From the NCBI RefSeq assembly GCF_009193155.1, contig NZ_VUKD01000001.1:496001-560000 (forward strand): a stretch of 64,000 nucleotides of DNA. The letters are read 5' to 3'. The notes beneath the pieces are model-generated. The model had not been told where the DNA came from, ran no database searches, and was given only the letters and a program-made list of their open reading frames with translations. Both the position numbers and the translations under genes were made by a program. This document shows, piece after piece, positions 1 to 9,412 of the stretch (within the stretch, counting starts at the first letter, position 1; each line of letters starts with the position of its first letter). The stretch comes from Georgenia subflava. Lineage in GTDB: Bacteria > Actinomycetota > Actinomycetes > Actinomycetales > Actinomycetaceae.

Positions 1-1321
<1,321 letters not shown>

Positions 1322-1374
1322 TGTCACCTCCACCAAACCGGGCCACGACCGAGCGGGCCCCGCCCTCAGTGGAG

Positions 1375-1402
1375 ATATCGGCCCGGGCGCTGGGGATGTG
1401 AG
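1375..1402 (-). promoter_or_regulatory. Sigma-28-like promoter of cheA
   Basis: On the minus strand the element is CTCAC, 15 nt, then GCCGATAT. The -10 half nearly equals the FliA/WhiG consensus GCCGATAA. It lies between the csrA stop and the cheA start, giving a leader of about 45-50 nt. Four other units in this island have the same architecture. Confidence 0.75.
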
Positions 1403-1415
1403 AGGTCCGGCGGTA

Positions 1416-1661
1416 CTACCGCTCCGGCTCGCGCGGTGCGGTGAGCGCGCGCAGGGCCGCGACGGCGTCGTCGTCGACGGCGGCAGCGGCCTCCCGGTTG
1501 GCCTCCTCGACGGCCTGGCGGACCTCGGCACGGTTGACGCTGACGCTGCGCGGGGCGTCGATCCCCAGCCGGACGGTGTCGTTGCGCACGTCGACGACGG
1601 TGAGCACGATGTCGTCGCCGATGACGATCTGCTCGCCCACTCGTCTGCTCAGCACCAGCAC
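1416..1661 (-). CDS. csrA: Translational regulator CsrA
   Basis: Small homodimeric RNA-binding protein that blocks translation by binding GGA in hairpin loops near ribosome binding sites. It is 81 aa; family members are usually 60-75 aa. The N-terminus MLVLSRRVGEQIVIGDDI is canonical, and RLGIDAPRSVSVNRAEV carries the conserved RNA-binding segment. The C-terminus has an extra Ala/Asp-rich tail. The start is GTG; the GAGGAG upstream is about 14 nt away, further than usual. It follows the flhF-like gene after 73 bp, at the end of the flbD-motA operon. Its usual antagonist FliW is encoded about 30 kb away. Several flagellar leaders here carry CsrA-type hairpins. Confidence 0.95.
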   Translation of the reverse strand: MLVLSRRVGEQIVIGDDIVLTVVDVRNDTVRLGIDAPRSVSVNRAEVRQAVEEANREAAAAVDDDAVAALRALTAPREPER

Positions 1662-1734
1662 GGCGTCGACACTATCTCCTCGGGGCGGCTGGGCACAGGC
1701 GGCGCCCGGCGCACGGAGGACGCGGCGGCCGGGC

Positions 1735-3015
1735 CTACTGGTCCGGGCCCGGCTCGTCCGCCCGGGCGAGGGCCTCCTGGAGCAGCGCCGCCCACAGCAC
1801 CGGGGTTGCCACGAGCCCGTCGAGCCAGCCGACCCCAGGCCCCAGGCCCAGCAGGTCTCCGGGCCGGTGAGCCCGCCAGGTGTGCTGGCCGGCGATGGCG
1901 TCGACGCGCGGCACGGGGAGCTCGGCGAGCTGGGCGGCCAGCTCGCCCGGCGAGCGTCGTGCGTCCAGCGCGGCCCAGATCTGGTCCGGGGCCAGCGCGG
2001 CCAGGACGTTCTCCACGAGCCGACGCTCGGTCCCGGCCGAGCGGGTGTCGGCGAGGACCAGCAGGACCTCGTCTGCGCTGTCCGCCCGAAGGCGGGCCGA
2101 CCGGCGCGGGCTGCTCAGCCGCGCGTCGCTGCCCGGCAGCGCGCTCTCGGCACCGACCGAGACCAGCTTGAAGGGGTGCTCGCGCAGCCGGATCAACAGC
2201 TGCGCAGCTGTCTCGAGGACCTCTTCCGCCCCACCGACGACGGCGACGACGCGGCCCGGCCGCAGCATCGGGCGCGGCGGGCGGGGCAGCCGCGCGCTCA
2301 GCGCCAGGAGCGCCTCGAGCGGGTCCCGGCCGAGCCGGGCGGCGGTGGGGAGGAGCCGTCCCGGCACGCCGAGGTCGTGCAGCCGCTCGACGGCCGAGCC
2401 GTGCGCGGCGACGGCCGGTCGGGCGGTGCCGGCGGTCCGGGCCCCAGCCGTGGCAGCGGTCCCGACGGCGGCCGGACCAGGGCGGGCCGCCCCGTCCGAT
2501 CGTGCACCGGCTCCGGTCCCGTCCGCACCGGCCGACTTCCGCCCAGCGGCGGCGACGGCGTCCGGTGCCGCCGACGTCGTCCCACGGCCCGGCGTGTTCG
2601 CCCGCGCCTCGACACCCGGCTCGGCGCTCGCGTGGCGCACCGGTGCCCAGCTGGGCGCGGCCACCGCCTCGCCGACGCCGTCGCCCGCCTCGGCGGCGGC
2701 GAGCAGCGCCGCCAGGCCGGCCGCACCGGCGCCGGACGCTCCTCCAGGCCCGGGCCGCGCCGCGCCGCCAGCCCCGGCACCGGCCCCCGCTGCGCCGGCC
2801 GGCCGACCACCGCGCGGCGTGGCTGCCGGTCCGGCACCCCCGGCCCCACCGGCGTCGTCGGCGACCTCGACGGTCACCTCGTAGCGGTTCTTGGCGAAGG
2901 GGCCGACGCCGCGCCGGACCCGTTCCGCGCGCTGGACGCGGCCGCCGAGCTCGCGCGCCCGGGCCAGGAGCGGGTCGAGCTCGTCGCCGTCAAGCAGCAA
3001 TAGCGTGTCCGACAC
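1735..3015 (-). CDS. FlhF-like protein with degenerate nucleotide-binding site
   Basis: Occupies the flhF position directly after flhA and overlaps its end by 26 bp. GTG start with GGAG 6 nt upstream; 426 aa. The N-terminus resembles FlhF (VRRGVGPFAKNRYEVTVEV), then comes a long Ala/Gly/Pro linker (about residues 55-210). The C-terminal half looks like an SRP-type GTPase fold: VVAVVGGAEEVLETAAQLL sits where FlhF has its GxxGxGKTTT loop, and VLLVLADTRSAGTERRL where DTAGR is expected. The Lys-Thr/Ser of the P-loop is missing, so GTP hydrolysis is unlikely. FlhF normally sets flagellar number and position with FlhG; no flhG is visible. Assignment rests on position and fold-like patterns. Confidence 0.7.
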   Translation of the reverse strand: MSDTLLLLDGDELDPLLARARELGGRVQRAERVRRGVGPFAKNRYEVTVEVADDAGGAGGAGPAATPRGGRPAGAAGAGAGAGGAARPGPGGASGAGAAGLAALLAAAEAGDGVGEAVAAPSWAPVRHASAEPGVEARANTPGRGTTSAAPDAVAAAGRKSAGADGTGAGARSDGAARPGPAAVGTAATAGARTAGTARPAVAAHGSAVERLHDLGVPGRLLPTAARLGRDPLEALLALSARLPRPPRPMLRPGRVVAVVGGAEEVLETAAQLLIRLREHPFKLVSVGAESALPGSDARLSSPRRSARLRADSADEVLLVLADTRSAGTERRLVENVLAALAPDQIWAALDARRSPGELAAQLAELPVPRVDAIAGQHTWRAHRPGDLLGLGPGVGWLDGLVATPVLWAALLQEALARADEPGPDQ

Positions 3016-5047
3016 CGACCACTCCGACCGTCTCGATGGTCAACGAGGTGCCCGAGACCTCGCTGTAGGAGAGCACCGCCAGGTGCGCGACGGCGAGCAC
3101 CGTGATGCGGCGCAGCGCCGGGCGGATCGCCGGAGCGCACACGAGCACCACCTGCTTACCACCGGCCTCGGCCGCCTGCACCTGGGCGCGCACCGACTCG
3201 AGCAGGCTCTCGACCCGGTCCGGGGACAGCGAGAGCTGGGTGCCCGCGTCGCCGGGACGCAGCGCCTCGAGGAGGATCTGCTCGGTGGCCGGGTCGATGG
3301 TCAGCACGCGCAGCACCCGGTCGGTGGCGTTGCGGTCGACGATGGTCTCCCCCAGCGCCACCCGGGCGGCCTCGACCAGCCCCTCGGGGTCGGTGGCGAC
3401 CTTGGCCCGCAGGCTGAGCGCCTCGTAGATGCGGCCGAGGTCGAGGATGGGCACCTGCTCGGCGAGCAGCCCCTGCAGCACCCGCTGGACCTCCCCCAGC
3501 CCGAGCATGCCGGGCACGAGCTCCTCGACCACCGACGGGTTGTGCTGCTTCAGCCCCTCGTTGAGGACCCGGACGTCCTCGCGCCCCAGCAGGCGAGGCG
3601 CGTGCTGGTTCACGATCGAGGACAGGTGGGTGATGACCACGGACGTCCGGTCGACCACGGTGGCGCCGGCCATCTCGGCGCTGTGCCGCAGCTCGGCCGG
3701 GATCCACTTGCCGGGCAGCCCGAAGACGGGCTCGTGCACGAGCGTGCCGGGCAGGTTGTCCAGCCCGTCGCCCAGCGCCAGCATCCGCCCCGCCGGCGCC
3801 TGGCCCCGCCCGACCTCGACGCCGGACATCTTGACCGAGTACGTGGCGGTGGGCAGGTCGAGCGAGTCGCGGGTGCGCACCGGCGGGAGCACGAACCCCA
3901 TCTCCAGGGCGGTCTTGCGGCGCAGCGCCCGCACCCGGGCGAGCAGGTCCTGGTCGGCCGAGCCGCCGACGAGGTCCACCAGGTCGGGCGCCAGGAGGAT
4001 CTCCAGGGCGTGGACCTGCATCTGCTCGAGGAGCTGCTCGGTGGTCTCGGGCGCCGGTGCCAGGGCGGTGCCTGCGGCCTCGGTCTGCTCCGCCGTCGCC
4101 TCCTGCTTCTCCTTGGCGCCGACCCGTTGGGCGAGGAGGAGCAGGATCGCGCCGACGACGATGAACGGCAGCTTCGGGATGCCCGGGATGATCGCCATCA
4201 CGACGGCGGCCCCGCCGGCGATGGTCAGGGCGTTGCGGGACTGCAGCAGCTGAGCGGAGGCCGCCGAGCCCATGTCCGCCTCCGCCGTCGCCCGGGTCAC
4301 GACCAGGCCGGTGGCGACCGACATCAGCAGGGCGGGGATCTGGGTGACCAGGCCGTCACCGACGGTGAGGATCGCGTAGGTCTCGATCGACTCGGTGGCG
4401 CTCATGCCGTGCTGGAGCATGCCGATGATGAAGCCGCCGACGAGGTTGATGATCGTGATGACCACACCGGCGATGGCGTCACCCTTGACGAACTTCGACG
4501 CACCGTCCATCGCGCCGTGGAAGTCGGCCTCGGCGGCCACCTCCGCGCGGCGGCGCCGGGCCTCGTGCTCGTCGATGAGACCGGCGTTGAGGTCGGCGTC
4601 GATGGCCATCTGCTTGCCGGGCATCGCGTCGAGCGTGAAGCGGGCGCTGACCTCGGCGGCCCGGCCGGCGCCGTTGGTGATCACCGCGAACTGGATGACC
4701 ACCAGGATCATGAAGATCACCAGGCCGATGACCAGCGAGCCGCCGACCACGAAGTGCCCGAACGCGTTGATGACCTCTCCGGCGTAGGCGTCGCGCAGCA
4801 CCAGCCGGGTGGAGGCCACGTTGAGCCCGAGCCGGAAGAGCGTGGCGATGAGCACCAGCGAGGGGAAGATCGAGAACTCGAGCGGCTTCTTGATGTACAT
4901 CGTGGTGAGCAGCACGAGCACGGAGACGGTGATGTTGACCGCGATGAGGACGTCGAGGAGCCCGGCCGGCAGCGGGACGACCAGCATCATGACGATGGCC
5001 ACGACGCCGACGGGCGCGAGGGCCTGGGCCAGCTTCTTGTTCTTCAC
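2990..5047 (-). CDS. flhA: Flagellar export gate protein FlhA
   Basis: Major export-gate component of the flagellar type III secretion system; its cytoplasmic ring docks chaperone-substrate complexes. The 685-aa length is typical. The first ~310 residues are membrane segments with the FHIPEP-type core (ARFTLDAMPGKQMAIDADL, and VKGDAIAGVVITIINLVGG). The cytoplasmic domain follows (from ~350), ending in VLVCAPAIRPALRRI and a short tail. The GTG start overlaps the flhB stop as GTGA. An in-frame upstream extension exists but would overlap most of the flhB 3' half and has no FlhA-like sequence. Confidence 0.97.
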   Translation of the reverse strand: MKNKKLAQALAPVGVVAIVMMLVVPLPAGLLDVLIAVNITVSVLVLLTTMYIKKPLEFSIFPSLVLIATLFRLGLNVASTRLVLRDAYAGEVINAFGHFVVGGSLVIGLVIFMILVVIQFAVITNGAGRAAEVSARFTLDAMPGKQMAIDADLNAGLIDEHEARRRRAEVAAEADFHGAMDGASKFVKGDAIAGVVITIINLVGGFIIGMLQHGMSATESIETYAILTVGDGLVTQIPALLMSVATGLVVTRATAEADMGSAASAQLLQSRNALTIAGGAAVVMAIIPGIPKLPFIVVGAILLLLAQRVGAKEKQEATAEQTEAAGTALAPAPETTEQLLEQMQVHALEILLAPDLVDLVGGSADQDLLARVRALRRKTALEMGFVLPPVRTRDSLDLPTATYSVKMSGVEVGRGQAPAGRMLALGDGLDNLPGTLVHEPVFGLPGKWIPAELRHSAEMAGATVVDRTSVVITHLSSIVNQHAPRLLGREDVRVLNEGLKQHNPSVVEELVPGMLGLGEVQRVLQGLLAEQVPILDLGRIYEALSLRAKVATDPEGLVEAARVALGETIVDRNATDRVLRVLTIDPATEQILLEALRPGDAGTQLSLSPDRVESLLESVRAQVQAAEAGGKQVVLVCAPAIRPALRRITVLAVAHLAVLSYSEVSGTSLTIETVGVVGVGHAIAA

Positions 5048-6144
5048 TGCCGGGCCTTTCCTGGGGGCGGGACGCGGTGGGTGCCGGCGGCGGCGCCGCG
5101 GCGGCGCAGGGACATCACGAAGGCGAGCACCCGGGCGACGGCCTCGTACAGGTGCTCGGGCACCTCGTGGCCGATCTCGCAGGCGGCGTTGAGGGTGCGG
5201 GCGAGCGTGATGTCCTGCACGACCGTGACGTGGTGCTCGGCGGCCCGCTCGCGGATCTTGGCGGCGATGTGGCCCTGGCCCTTGGCGACGACCCGGGGGG
5301 CGCCCTCGCCGGGCTGGTAGCGCAGGGCGACGGCCACGTGGGTGGGGTTGACGACGACGACGTCGGCGTCGGCCACCGCGGCCATCATGCGGTTGCGTGA
5401 CATGGCGAGCTGCAGGGCGCGGCGCTGGCCCTTGACGTGCGGGTCGCCCTCGGAGGACTTGTTCTCCTCCTTGACCTCTTGCCTCGACATCCGGGTCTGC
5501 TTGCGGTTGCGGCGGATCACCACGACGACGTCGAGGACGGCGAGCGCGAGCCCGGCCACGACCGCCCAGATGAACAGGCTGGCGACCCGGTCGCCCACCT
5601 CGCCGATCACCTGGCTCAGCGAGACGGTGCCCGAGCGCAGCACGAGGGGGACCATGCCGGCGATGGCGAGGTAGAGCACGGCGCCGACGACGAGCGTCTT
5701 GAGCAGCGCCTTGGCGCCCTGCCACCAGGCCTGCGGGCCGAGGATGCGCTTGAGGCCCTTGACCAGGTTGAAGTTGGTGAACTTGGGCTTGAGCCTCTTC
5801 CCGGAGACGTGCACCCCGCCCTGGGCGGCCGAGCCGATGATCGCGGCGAGCGCGGCGGCGGCGAGCACGGGCACGAGGGTGAGCAGGACCGAGCCGAGGC
5901 CGTCGGAGAGGGCCTGGACCGCCGTCGCCGTCTCGGGGGCCTCGACGACGTTGCGCACCTGGTGGACCTGCTCGCGCCCGGCGTCGGCCGCGGCGGAGAT
6001 CGCCGCGGGCAGCGCGAGCGCCGCGGCGCCGACGACGAGCCAGGCGGAGAGGTCCTGGGAGCGGCCGAGGCCGCCCTCGTCGCGCACCTTCTTCATGCGC
6101 TGCGGGGTGGCCTGCTCCGTCTTCTCCTGCGCGGAGGAGCTCAT
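5044..6144 (-). CDS. flhB: Flagellar export switch protein FlhB
   Basis: Controls the switch from hook to filament substrates by self-cleavage. It is 366 aa. It starts with the hydrophilic KTEQATPQRMKKVRDEGG, followed by four membrane segments to about residue 215. The cleavage site NPTHVAVALRY (cut between Asn and Pro) is intact. The cytoplasmic tail ends in a Pro/Arg-rich extension. It overlaps fliR by ATGA and flhA by GTGA. Confidence 0.97.
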   Translation of the reverse strand: MSSSAQEKTEQATPQRMKKVRDEGGLGRSQDLSAWLVVGAAALALPAAISAAADAGREQVHQVRNVVEAPETATAVQALSDGLGSVLLTLVPVLAAAALAAIIGSAAQGGVHVSGKRLKPKFTNFNLVKGLKRILGPQAWWQGAKALLKTLVVGAVLYLAIAGMVPLVLRSGTVSLSQVIGEVGDRVASLFIWAVVAGLALAVLDVVVVIRRNRKQTRMSRQEVKEENKSSEGDPHVKGQRRALQLAMSRNRMMAAVADADVVVVNPTHVAVALRYQPGEGAPRVVAKGQGHIAAKIRERAAEHHVTVVQDITLARTLNAACEIGHEVPEHLYEAVARVLAFVMSLRRRGAAAGTHRVPPPGKARQ

Positions 6145-6887
6145 CCGGTCACCTCCACGACCGAGCCGAGCGCCTGCTCGGCGAGCCAGGTGACCACCCG
6201 CGGCAGCGCGAGCAGCGCGACGGTGCCGAGCACCAGGGTGATGAGGATCTTCAGCGGGAAGCCGAGCGCGAACGCGTTGAGCGCCGGGGCGACGCGGGTG
6301 AGCAGACCGAGCCCGACGTCGGCGAGGAAGAGGACGGCGATGAGCGGGCCGGCGACCTGGAGCGCGGCGAGGAACATCTGGGTCAGCGCGTCCGTCATGC
6401 TCGAGGCGAGCCGGCCGAGGTCCAGGCTGGCGCCCAGCGGGAGGGCCGCGAAGGTGCGGGCCAGCCCGCCGACGACCAGCTGGTAGCCGTCGGAGACGAA
6501 GAGGAGCACCGTCGCCGCGAAGGTGTACAGCTTGGCGAAGGGGCCGCCGGAGGTCATCAGCATCGGGTCGAAGGCCACGCCCATCTCGAAGCCGCCGAAG
6601 ACGTCGATGAGCCGACCGGCGGACTGGACGGCGGCGAAGATGATCATCACCAGCAGGGCGAGGCCTCCGCCGATGACGGCCTCGGAGATCAGCTGCCCGA
6701 GGAACGCGGCGGTGCCCAGCCCGCCCTCGGCGAGGTCCGGCTGCAGCGCCAGGGCGAGGCCGACGCCGAGCATCGCCTTGACCGGTCCGGGGACGCCGCC
6801 GTGCGAGAACGGCGGGGCCAGGACGAGGAAGACCGTCACCCGGACCGCGGCCAGGACCAGTGGCTCGAGGTCGCTCACGAGGTCCAT
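6141..6887 (-). CDS. fliR: Flagellar export apparatus protein FliR
   Basis: Membrane component of the FliP5-FliQ4-FliR1 export channel. At 248 aa it is slightly short for the family. Six hydrophobic segments are visible, with the typical VFLVLAPPFSHGGVPGPVK near the N-terminus and GFPLKILITLVLGTVAL near the C-terminus. The start codon overlaps the fliQ stop (TGATG). Confidence 0.95.
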   Translation of the reverse strand: MDLVSDLEPLVLAAVRVTVFLVLAPPFSHGGVPGPVKAMLGVGLALALQPDLAEGGLGTAAFLGQLISEAVIGGGLALLVMIIFAAVQSAGRLIDVFGGFEMGVAFDPMLMTSGGPFAKLYTFAATVLLFVSDGYQLVVGGLARTFAALPLGASLDLGRLASSMTDALTQMFLAALQVAGPLIAVLFLADVGLGLLTRVAPALNAFALGFPLKILITLVLGTVALLALPRVVTWLAEQALGSVVEVTG

Positions 6888-7159
6888 CAGCCGGCCAAGA
6901 GCTGGGGTATGCGGTCGAAGAGGGCGTGGGTGGTCATGACGAGCTCGGACATCATCCAGTTCCCGGCCAGCATCAGGGCGACGCCGACCGCGACCGCCTT
7001 GGGCACGAAGCTGAGCGTGATCTCCTGGATCTGGGTGACGGACTGGAGCAGCGAGACGGCGAAGCCGACCACCAGGGCGGTGACGAGGATCGGCATCGCG
7101 AGCTTCGCGGCGAGCTCGAGACCCATGGCCCCGATGTCGAGGACGGCGGTGGTGTCCAT
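6887..7159 (-). CDS. fliQ: Flagellar export apparatus protein FliQ
   Basis: 90-aa two-helix membrane protein of the export channel. The characteristic SLLQSVTQIQEITLSFVPK motif lies between helices. It overlaps fliP and fliR by one base each (TGATG), implying coupled translation that would help fix FliP/Q/R stoichiometry. Confidence 0.96.
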   Translation of the reverse strand: MDTTAVLDIGAMGLELAAKLAMPILVTALVVGFAVSLLQSVTQIQEITLSFVPKAVAVGVALMLAGNWMMSELVMTTHALFDRIPQLLAG

Positions 7160-8121
7160 CAGTAGCTCCCGACCAGCGAGGTGACGATCAGACCCCAGCC
7201 GTCGACGAGGACGAACAGCAGGATCTTGAAGGGCAGTGACACCATCACCGGCGGCAGCATCATCATGCCCATGCTCATCAGCGCCGCGGAGACGACGAGG
7301 TCGATGACGAGGAAGGGCACGAAGATGACGAAGCCGATGATGAAGGCCGCCCGCAGCTCGGAGAGCATGAAGGCGGGGATGAGGGTCTGCATGGGCACGA
7401 CGTCGGGGCTGGCCGGGTTGGGCAGCTCCGCGGCCCGGGTGAGCAGCGCGATGTCCTCCTCGCGGGTCTGCCCGAGCATGAAGGTGCGCAACGGGGCCTC
7501 GGCGGCGCCGAGCGCCTCGGTGAAGGTCATGCCGCCGTCGAGGTAGGGCTGCACGGCGGCGGAGTTCACGTCCCCCAGCACCGGCGCCATGATGAAGATG
7601 GACAGGAACAGGCCGAGGCCGGCGAGCACCTGGTTGGGCGGCACGCCCTGCAGACCGAGGGCGTTCCGGGTCAGCGCCAGGACGACGAAGATCTTGGTGA
7701 AGCTCGTCATCATCAGCAGCAGCGACGGCGCGACGGCGAGCAGGGTGATGCCCAGCAGCACCACGATCGAGGTCGACGGCGCCGAGGAGCCATCGAGGTT
7801 GATGCTGACCAGCGGCTCGTCCGGGGCGGCCGGGTCCGTCGGCGGGACGGGGTCGACCGGGGCCCCCAGGGCGGCGGTGGCGCCGAGCACGACCAGGCCG
7901 AGGGCGACGACGACGGCGAGCGCGAGCGTGCGCACGGCCGTTCCCGCGGCGACGCGCCTCTCGCCGCCGGGGGTGGCGAGCACGGTCCGGCCGGCGTCCG
8001 GCGCGACGAGCACGTGGTCGGCCTCCGGCGCGGCGAGCACGCGGTCGGCGCGCGCGGCGAGCACGGTCCGGCCGGCGTCCGGCGTCGAGCAGGGCCGTGC
8101 CGCGGGTGCGGCTGCGGTCAT
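7159..8121 (-). CDS. fliP: Flagellar export apparatus protein FliP with long repetitive N-terminus
   Basis: Core channel subunit of the flagellar export gate. The conserved part starts near residue 90 and includes LLMMTSFTKIFVVLALTRNA, TLIPAFMLSELRAAFIIGF and MMMLPPVMVSLPFKILLF, all hallmarks. It is 320 aa; many FliP proteins are about 245-260. The extra N-terminus consists of repeats around RTVLA/RVLAAP, then a hydrophobic segment (LALAVVVALGLVVLGATAAL), probably the signal peptide. The start is chosen because it overlaps the fliO stop as ATGA. A later in-frame start just before the signal peptide cannot be excluded. Confidence 0.94.
   Translation of the reverse strand: MTAAAPAARPCSTPDAGRTVLAARADRVLAAPEADHVLVAPDAGRTVLATPGGERRVAAGTAVRTLALAVVVALGLVVLGATAALGAPVDPVPPTDPAAPDEPLVSINLDGSSAPSTSIVVLLGITLLAVAPSLLLMMTSFTKIFVVLALTRNALGLQGVPPNQVLAGLGLFLSIFIMAPVLGDVNSAAVQPYLDGGMTFTEALGAAEAPLRTFMLGQTREEDIALLTRAAELPNPASPDVVPMQTLIPAFMLSELRAAFIIGFVIFVPFLVIDLVVSAALMSMGMMMLPPVMVSLPFKILLFVLVDGWGLIVTSLVGSY
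7975..8084 (-). repeat. Four imperfect in-frame repeats in the 5' end of fliP
   Basis: Units of about 24-30 bp start at 7975, 8005, 8032 and 8056. A 29-bp stretch at 7975-8003 recurs exactly at 8056-8084, and the two middle copies are diverged. All lengths preserve the reading frame and encode (T/H/R)VL(A/V)-type peptides upstream of the FliP signal peptide. Confidence 0.85.
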
Positions 8122-8723
8122 CGCCGGCCCCGGTCCTGCAGCACGGCGCGGGTGCGGGTCCAGCTCGCCGGGTCCAGGATCGAGCCGGCGAGCGGGCCGG
8201 TGCCGGTCGGCGCGGCGGTCTCCCGGCGGCGGGCGCGGTGACGCGGTGCGGGGTCCTGCTCGGCGAGGATCGCGGCGAAGCTGTCCTCGGTCCGGGCCTC
8301 CGGCGCCGTCGCGAGCCGCAGCTGGCTGCGCCGGGACGCCACCGAGCGGCGGGTGGCCCCCGCGGCCAGGGCCGCGACGTCGGCGCCGTCGGGGCGGTCC
8401 TCGTCGCCGGCGCCGTCGACGGCACGTCCGGCGACGCCACCTGCCGCGGCGGCGTCGGCGCCCTCCTCGACGGCTGGGGTGTCAACCTCGGTGAGCAGCC
8501 GCACGCCCGCGTCGCTGACGCCGATCACCAGGGTGCGGCCGGCGACCTCGACCACGCTGATGCCGGAGTGCCGGCCGAGGGACTGCCGGCCGAGGACGGT
8601 GATGGGCACCCGACGGGTCGCCTGGCCACGCCCGCCGAGCTGGCGGGCGCAGAACCACAGGACGGCGAGGACTATCGCGAGCGAGAGGACGACGCGCAGC
8701 CCGACCAGCAGGGTGTCGACCAC
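8118..8723 (-). CDS. fliO: Flagellar biosynthesis protein FliO
   Basis: Small membrane protein that assists assembly of the FliP ring. One transmembrane helix at residues ~5-25 (VGLRVVLSLAIVLAVLWFCA) is followed by the FliO fold (VLGRQSLGRHSGISVVEVAG, TLVIGVSDAGVRLL). A long Ala/Arg/Asp-rich cytoplasmic tail fills out the 201 aa. The GTG start overlaps the fliN stop (TAGTG) and the stop overlaps fliP (ATGA). Gene order fliN-fliO-fliP supports the call. Confidence 0.9.
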   Translation of the reverse strand: MVDTLLVGLRVVLSLAIVLAVLWFCARQLGGRGQATRRVPITVLGRQSLGRHSGISVVEVAGRTLVIGVSDAGVRLLTEVDTPAVEEGADAAAAGGVAGRAVDGAGDEDRPDGADVAALAAGATRRSVASRRSQLRLATAPEARTEDSFAAILAEQDPAPRHRARRRETAAPTGTGPLAGSILDPASWTRTRAVLQDRGRR

Positions 8724-9412
8724 TAGCCCAATATCTCCGTGGCGGGCACGATCTCGCTGACGCGGACGGCGTACTCGTCGTCGACGACGACGACCTCGCC
8801 CCGGGCGATCAGTCGCCCGTTGACCATGATGTCGGCGGGGCTGCCGGCGGCGCGGTCCAGCTCGAGCACCGAGCCCGGGGTGAGCCCGAGGACTTCGCGG
8901 ACGGGCAGCCGGGTGCGACCGATCTCGGTGGTCAGGGTCATCTCGACGTCGTAGAGCACCCGCATGCTCGCCGGGGAGCTGGCGGGGGCCGCGGTGCCGT
9001 TGCTGCTGAGCGCCGGACGCTCGCGCAGCCCGAACCACGCCTGGACGACGCCCTGGGCCTCCAGTGCGTGCACGACGACGTCGGCGCCGGTGAGGACCTC
9101 GGCGACGGGGCGGGTCGCGGCGGCGCCGAGCACCCCGGGACCGAGAGCCTTGGCGGCGGCTTCCAGGGCGGGACGCAGCGCCTCGGCCAGGGACAGGTTG
9201 CCCACGGCCATCGCCTCGGTGACCGCCTGCTGCGCGACGACGACGAGCTCGGCGCTGGTCTGCCCCACGAAGCTGGCGACGACGGCGACGCCGTCTCCGG
9301 CAGGACGCTCGCCGGGCCCGGCCGGGCGGGCCGCGAGCGGCACGGTGGAGGGCAGCAGGCCGGCCAGCGCCTCGGCGGCACGCAGCCCGGTGGTGGAGGC
9401 GGTCGGGTTCAT
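8723..9412 (-). CDS. fliN: Flagellar motor switch protein FliN
   Basis: C-ring protein. The C-terminal SpoA domain (about residues 150-229) shows the classical VEMTLTTEIGRTRLPVREVL, then GSVLELDRAAGSPADIMVNG and IARGEVVVVDDEYAVRVSEI. The N-terminal ~130 residues resemble the CheC-like/FliY-type extension found in Gram-positive FliN/FliY proteins, but no clear CheC phosphatase motif was recognised. It overlaps fliM by ATGA. Confidence 0.94.
   Translation of the reverse strand: MNPTASTTGLRAAEALAGLLPSTVPLAARPAGPGERPAGDGVAVVASFVGQTSAELVVVAQQAVTEAMAVGNLSLAEALRPALEAAAKALGPGVLGAAATRPVAEVLTGADVVVHALEAQGVVQAWFGLRERPALSSNGTAAPASSPASMRVLYDVEMTLTTEIGRTRLPVREVLGLTPGSVLELDRAAGSPADIMVNGRLIARGEVVVVDDEYAVRVSEIVPATEILG

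Noticed and set aside
2891-5320. Long plus-strand open frame opposite flhA
   Set aside because: Composition artefact of high GC; Arg/His/Asp-rich translation without domains, antisense to a clear flhA.
5048-5725. Longer N-terminus for FlhA
   Set aside because: Would overlap most of the flhB 3' half, has no similarity, and a GTGA-coupled start fits the family N-terminus.
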